A stretch of DNA of 33,606 bases from Brevibacillus panacihumi (GTDB lineage: Bacteria > Bacillota > Bacilli > Brevibacillales > Brevibacillaceae): assembly GCF_003710985.1 (NCBI RefSeq), contig NZ_RHHT01000083.1, forward strand, positions 1-33,606, given 5' to 3'. The notes beneath the pieces were generated by a model, which saw only the letters and a list, made by a program, of their open reading frames with translations, made no database searches and was not told the DNA's origin. The translations under genes and the position numbers were made by a program. Positions within the stretch are counted from its first letter, which is position 1. Every line of letters begins with the position of its first letter. Of the stretch, positions 30,171-33,606 are shown piece after piece.

Positions 30171-32504
30171 TTATTCTACACTCTTTAATGATTCAATCAT
30201 ATTTATTTTCGTGACTTTTTTTCTAAGAAGAAAGTTAGATAGGATGGTGAGCAAAAAGGCCAGAATTACGGATACCAACATAACGGAAATGGTAAGCTTA
30301 TCCGGAATTTGTTGATGGGCGCTAGATAGTGCCTTTACGACATTTGCATACATATAGCCGCTAATCGGTAAAGCTGCCATTACCGCAAATGCGGTTAGGA
30401 TGATGTTTTCAAAAAATATCAGCCTGTTTATTTTATATTTTTGATAGCCTAACACTTTAAGGGTTGCAAGCTCACGATTCCTTTCATAAATGTTGATGGA
30501 AGATATCGTATAGATGGCGCCAAAGGAGAGGATGACAGCACAAATGATAAACATGATAAAGATAAAACTGTTTTGCTTCAAAATATACTGAGCTGATTTC
30601 TTTAGATCCGTCTTACCAGCAATGGCCTCTACTTGAGGATCTTGTTCAAAGAAGTTGCGGATGCTGATAAGATCTGTCGAGTTATTTGCTTCCACTACAA
30701 GCGAGGTTGGACGGTAATCTAGCCCAAGGCTTTGTAAATAATCAGCTGTGATCGTAAATGATGGATTCGAATACTGAGTAGATATCTGTACGACCTTCAG
30801 CGTAACCGTTTTCCTTTTCAACGCCGGTTCAGTAAACGTAATGGTGAGGAGATCCCCTTGAGCTATGTGATACTTATCAGTGTAGGATTTGGGTACCAGC
30901 ACTCCGTTATTTTGCAGTTGGATTTTATTATCGTTTTCGTCAAAGAAATGAATGAGAGAGTTATTTCTTTCAGTCACCACTAAATCTGCCTTTACGCTTT
31001 CATTACCGTTTCTGAATTCAATAGGTAAGGTGGATAAAGAATAGCTGTTTTTCATACCGGAGGGCAGCTGAAAAGGATTCGGGGATGCTCCCATTTTATA
31101 ATCCACTCTTAGATCATAGGTATAAACATCTTCAATTTGGTTCGCTACTTTTTGCAAGGCCGATTGAGTACCGAAAGCCGTCATCAATAAAACGGTGCTG
31201 ACTACAACGCCTATGGAGCTCGCCAGCGCTTTTTGTTTATGCAGGAATATATTACGTAGAATGAGCTTGTAGCTGTAAGGAATATGACCCCAGATACCCG
31301 GAATTCTTTCGAGGAGTATCTTTTTCGTCGTTTTTGGCGGTTTAGGACGGAGCGCTTGAGCCGCACGTTCTTTCAATATGGTTCTACCACTCAGATAACA
31401 GGCTAGCATCCCAAACGCGCTAGAGATTAGGATGGGAGGAATGATTGAAAAAAGAGAAAGTGAGAATTGAATGCCTGGCAGAGAGTAGGCCTTTGCATTC
31501 GACGCAGTTACGAAGGGAACAAAAACGAATGCGGCAATGGCACAGCCCAGGATTGAGCCTAGGATACCGACCAGTACCGGGTATCCCATGTAGTGAAGCA
31601 TGATGCTTCTGTTTTTCACCCCCAAAGCCTTCATAATGCCCACTTGATTTCTTTGAGAATCGATCATCCTCGACATGGTCAGAAATAAGATAATCGCTTC
31701 GATCAAAAAGAAAACCAAAGGGATCACCTTACTCATCAAATGATTATTATGGATCGTGGCATGTAGCGTGGAGTAGCTGAAAGTCCGTTCTTTGCTGACT
31801 TGATTTAGGTAAGTGAGTTTTTGGGACTGTTCTTCAATGGATTTACCTACTTGATTCATATCGGAGCCGTCTTTCGCATCGATCAGGATTTCATTATAGA
31901 AAAAGCCACCAGCGATTTCAGGTATCGATTCTTCGCTAATATAAGCTACTCCGTAGGTTTTATGGTCTTGTATCGCGTTCTTTTTGGCATATTCAACATT
32001 CTCGCATAAGCCGCTAATGGTAAACTTCACATGTTTATCATTGGCGCGTAAATGGATTTCATCGCCAACACGATAGTGATGTTCATTGGCATAATGGGAA
32101 TCTACCAAGATTTCACCCTTTTTTGACGGGATGCGACCCTCGATGATAGCAGGTGTATTGATTTCATTATCTGCAGGGATCGAATGAATTTTTAATAAGG
32201 CTTTATAATCTGCAAAGGATTGCGTGGCATCGAAGGTGTAGCGCCCTTCTAGTTTATGAATGCCTTCGATTTCGCTTAAACCAGCCAGCTCCTGCTTGGA
32301 AATTTGACTGTAATATACATGTAAGTCAGCTATATTATGTGCTTTAAAGTAAGCCTTCGTATAAGCGCTGAGAGTGTCACTCAAGGTGGTCAGCCCCGCA
32401 TAGAAAAACGCTCCTACTGCAATAATCAAAACAAAAGCGAAAAATTGCCCTGCGGATTGTTTTATATCCCTGAATAGTTTGATAACTAATTTCACGATCA
32501 CCAC
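30171..32504 (-). CDS. FtsX-like ABC transporter permease (MacB-type)
   Basis: 777 residues in two FtsX-type modules. The first has a membrane helix at about 18-40, an extracytoplasmic domain (about 41-255) and three helices (about 262-380). The second has a helix near 428-448, a second extracytoplasmic domain (about 455-640) and three C-terminal helices (about 655-760). RELATLKVLGYQKYKINRLIFFENIILTAFAV near the end and NQVGIMKALGVKNRSIMLHY in the first module are typical FtsX signatures. It works with the ATPase encoded just upstream, probably exporting or extracting a lipid, peptide or antibiotic. Start GTG at 32504, overlapping the ATPase stop by 7 bases. Confidence 0.93.
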   Translation of the reverse strand: MVIVKLVIKLFRDIKQSAGQFFAFVLIIAVGAFFYAGLTTLSDTLSAYTKAYFKAHNIADLHVYYSQISKQELAGLSEIEGIHKLEGRYTFDATQSFADYKALLKIHSIPADNEINTPAIIEGRIPSKKGEILVDSHYANEHHYRVGDEIHLRANDKHVKFTISGLCENVEYAKKNAIQDHKTYGVAYISEESIPEIAGGFFYNEILIDAKDGSDMNQVGKSIEEQSQKLTYLNQVSKERTFSYSTLHATIHNNHLMSKVIPLVFFLIEAIILFLTMSRMIDSQRNQVGIMKALGVKNRSIMLHYMGYPVLVGILGSILGCAIAAFVFVPFVTASNAKAYSLPGIQFSLSLFSIIPPILISSAFGMLACYLSGRTILKERAAQALRPKPPKTTKKILLERIPGIWGHIPYSYKLILRNIFLHKQKALASSIGVVVSTVLLMTAFGTQSALQKVANQIEDVYTYDLRVDYKMGASPNPFQLPSGMKNSYSLSTLPIEFRNGNESVKADLVVTERNNSLIHFFDENDNKIQLQNNGVLVPKSYTDKYHIAQGDLLTITFTEPALKRKTVTLKVVQISTQYSNPSFTITADYLQSLGLDYRPTSLVVEANNSTDLISIRNFFEQDPQVEAIAGKTDLKKSAQYILKQNSFIFIMFIICAVILSFGAIYTISSINIYERNRELATLKVLGYQKYKINRLIFFENIILTAFAVMAALPISGYMYANVVKALSSAHQQIPDKLTISVMLVSVILAFLLTILSNFLLRKKVTKINMIESLKSVE

Positions 32505-33202
32505 TCAATCCCTTCGACGCTTTGCTTGTCTTCATTCATCGTTATGCTTTCTATCTTTCCGCTTTTCACCTTGATAATTTTATCGGCTATGGGAGCTATG
32601 GCGGAATTATGTGTGACCAAGACGACGCACTTTTTCGTTTCCTTGTTCAAATCTTGTAGAAGCTGCAAGACGGACTTGCCTGTGACATAATCCAAAGCCC
32701 CGGTTGGTTCATCACAGAGCAGAAGTAAAGGATTTTTGGCAACAGCTCTAGCGATCGCCACTCGTTGTTGTTCTCCTCCTGAGAGCTGGGAAGGGAAGTT
32801 TTTGAGACGGTCCGTTAATCCAACTTTATGTAAAATATCTTTCGGATCGAGATGGTTTTTACATACTTCCGTGGCAAATTCAACATTTTCGAGAGCGTTT
32901 AGATTCGGAATTAAGTTATAGAATTGAAATACAAAGCCAACTTTCTCACCCCGGTATTCTGTAAGCTTTTTTTCGTTGAATTTTGTGATTTCTTGATCTC
33001 CCACAAACACTTGACCTGAGGTAGCCGTATCCATACCGCCAAGTATATTCAGAATCGTACTTTTGCCGGCACCACTTGCACCCAGAATCACGACGAATTC
33101 TCCCTCTGATATGGAAAAGTCAACACCATCCAGGGCCTTGATTGGCACTTCTCCTATTTTGTATTCCTTCGTTACCTTTTTGAATTCGATCAGCTTTTTC
33201 AA
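32498..33202 (-). CDS. ABC transporter ATP-binding protein (LolD/MacB-type)
   Basis: 234 residues, start TTG at 33202 with AAGGAG nine bases upstream. Walker A is GASGAGKST (41-49), the signature LSGGEQQR, Walker [14 protein letters not shown] and the switch histidine VTHNSA. This is the LolD/MacB/FtsE class that powers FtsX-like permeases by mechanotransmission rather than by classical transport. It is first in a two-gene operon with the permease. The neighbouring AraC fragment on the same strand may be the remnant of its regulator. A promoter is likely at 33287-33314. Confidence 0.95.
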   Translation of the reverse strand: MKKLIEFKKVTKEYKIGEVPIKALDGVDFSISEGEFVVILGASGAGKSTILNILGGMDTATSGQVFVGDQEITKFNEKKLTEYRGEKVGFVFQFYNLIPNLNALENVEFATEVCKNHLDPKDILHKVGLTDRLKNFPSQLSGGEQQRVAIARAVAKNPLLLLCDEPTGALDYVTGKSVLQLLQDLNKETKKCVVLVTHNSAIAPIADKIIKVKSGKIESITMNEDKQSVEGIEW

Positions 33203-33286
33203 TTCTTGCCTCTCCTTACTTTCTAACCGCTAGTTGCCCCGCTGAACTGCGCGGGTAACGATCGAATGGTTTGGGTTATAACTTCC

Positions 33287-33314
33287 ATTATATACCAGTC
33301 AGTTAGAGGTTAAA
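33287..33314 (-). promoter_or_regulatory. Candidate promoter of the ABC exporter operon
   Basis: A perfect -10 box TATAAT (33287-33292) with a weak -35 TTTAAC (33309-33314), 16-bp spacer. The leader then carries a small hairpin CCCGC/GCGGG (33238-33242 with 33251-33255) before the TTG start at 33202. An imperfect dyad GGTATATAA/TTATAACC overlaps the -10 and could be an operator. Confidence 0.55.
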
Positions 33315-33370
33315 TCCTGCAGCCGATGTATTTTCGCATCAGTCTCCAGGAGGAGTTAGGTCCTGTCGTT

Positions 33371-33606
33371 TCAGGGCTGGACGGCCAAGGGGGAGGAGAG
33401 GTACCTTGCTTTTTTGTAGGCTAACGGTGTCATTTTCATCGATTTTCGGAATTTCTCAATAAAGTAGCTTGTACTATGAAATCCAACTTGATAAGCAACT
33501 TCCGTAACCGTAGATTCTGCTTCTTGGAGCAGGACTAGGCTTTTTTGAATTCGATAATCCGTTACGTAGCTCAATGGAGTTGTATGCAGTGTTTATGGCA
33601 GACTAA
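33371..33606 (-). pseudogene. AraC family regulator, C-terminal part, frameshifted and cut by the window edge
   Basis: The visible frame encodes the end of an AraC DNA-binding domain: TPLSYVTDYRIQKSLVLL, then the second helix-turn-helix TVTEVAYQVGFHSTSYFIEKFRKSMKMTPLAYKK. An in-frame stop (33593-33595) lies upstream, yet another frame carries VCHKHC, which is what should precede HTTPLSYV in an AraC protein. One missing base near 33588 would account for this. The N-terminal part lies outside the window, so a full call is not possible. Confidence 0.65.

Overview
The window looks like a chromosomal segment of an endospore-forming Gram-positive bacterium of the Bacillales, most like Brevibacillus or a close Paenibacillaceae relative. 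The clues are strong GGAGG-type ribosome binding sites, several TTG and GTG starts backed by such sites, lipoproteins with a Firmicute lipobox, a CwlJ-type spore cortex hydrolase, an ECF sigma/anti-sigma pair of the Bacillus type, and a yjdF gene. Genus is inferred from protein style, not from a marker gene. There is no rRNA, tRNA, CRISPR array, prophage or insertion sequence. About 40 genes lie in short operons on both strands.

Layout. 1-356 has no gene but holds an incoming terminator and a roughly 206-nt imperfect hairpin (108-313). 357-6161: secreted copper-amine-oxidase-N-like stalk protein, Cu/Zn superoxide dismutase, SAM methyltransferase, histidine phosphatase, orphan oligopeptide-binding lipoprotein, GNAT acetyltransferase. 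6324-10925: membrane diguanylate cyclase, then a complete TRAP transporter (P-Q-M order). 11123-16383: RlmA-type 23S rRNA methyltransferase with a structured leader, an ATPase plus membrane protein pair, a RimJ/L-like acetyltransferase, a TetR repressor with two matching operators in and next to its own promoter, a HAD phosphatase, and a divergent HhH-GPD-like protein. 16457-19847: a leader that fits a yjdF-type riboswitch, followed by yjdF, a GNAT acetyltransferase, a Cys-cluster/pentapeptide-repeat protein and an aminoglycoside-phosphotransferase-like kinase, with no terminator seen between them. 19900-25304: chemoreceptor, ECF sigma and anti-sigma factor, CPBP membrane protease, two SRPBCC proteins. 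25389-26714: Crp/Fnr regulator, DUF2892 membrane protein and AhpD-like protein, with a palindrome placed at about -42 of an internal promoter. 26789-33606: frameshifted GNAT, Nudix hydrolase, a tandem pair of DUF1259 proteins, DJ-1/PfpI protein, CwlJ, a MacB/FtsX-like ABC exporter, and a broken AraC regulator running off the edge.

How the parts fit. Most of the window is ordinary accessory sensing, transport and detoxification content. The strongest functional unit is the 16457-19847 cassette: an RNA switch with a visible ribosome-binding-site-sequestering helix in front of four genes whose families all relate to small-molecule or drug modification or protection. The clearest regulatory circuits read directly from DNA are the TetR autoregulatory promoter (14778-14837) and the Crp/Fnr-type site (26034-26046). 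The least explained sequence is the long hairpin at 108-313. Two genes (26789-27249 and 33371-33606) carry single-base frameshifts that could be real decay or sequencing error.
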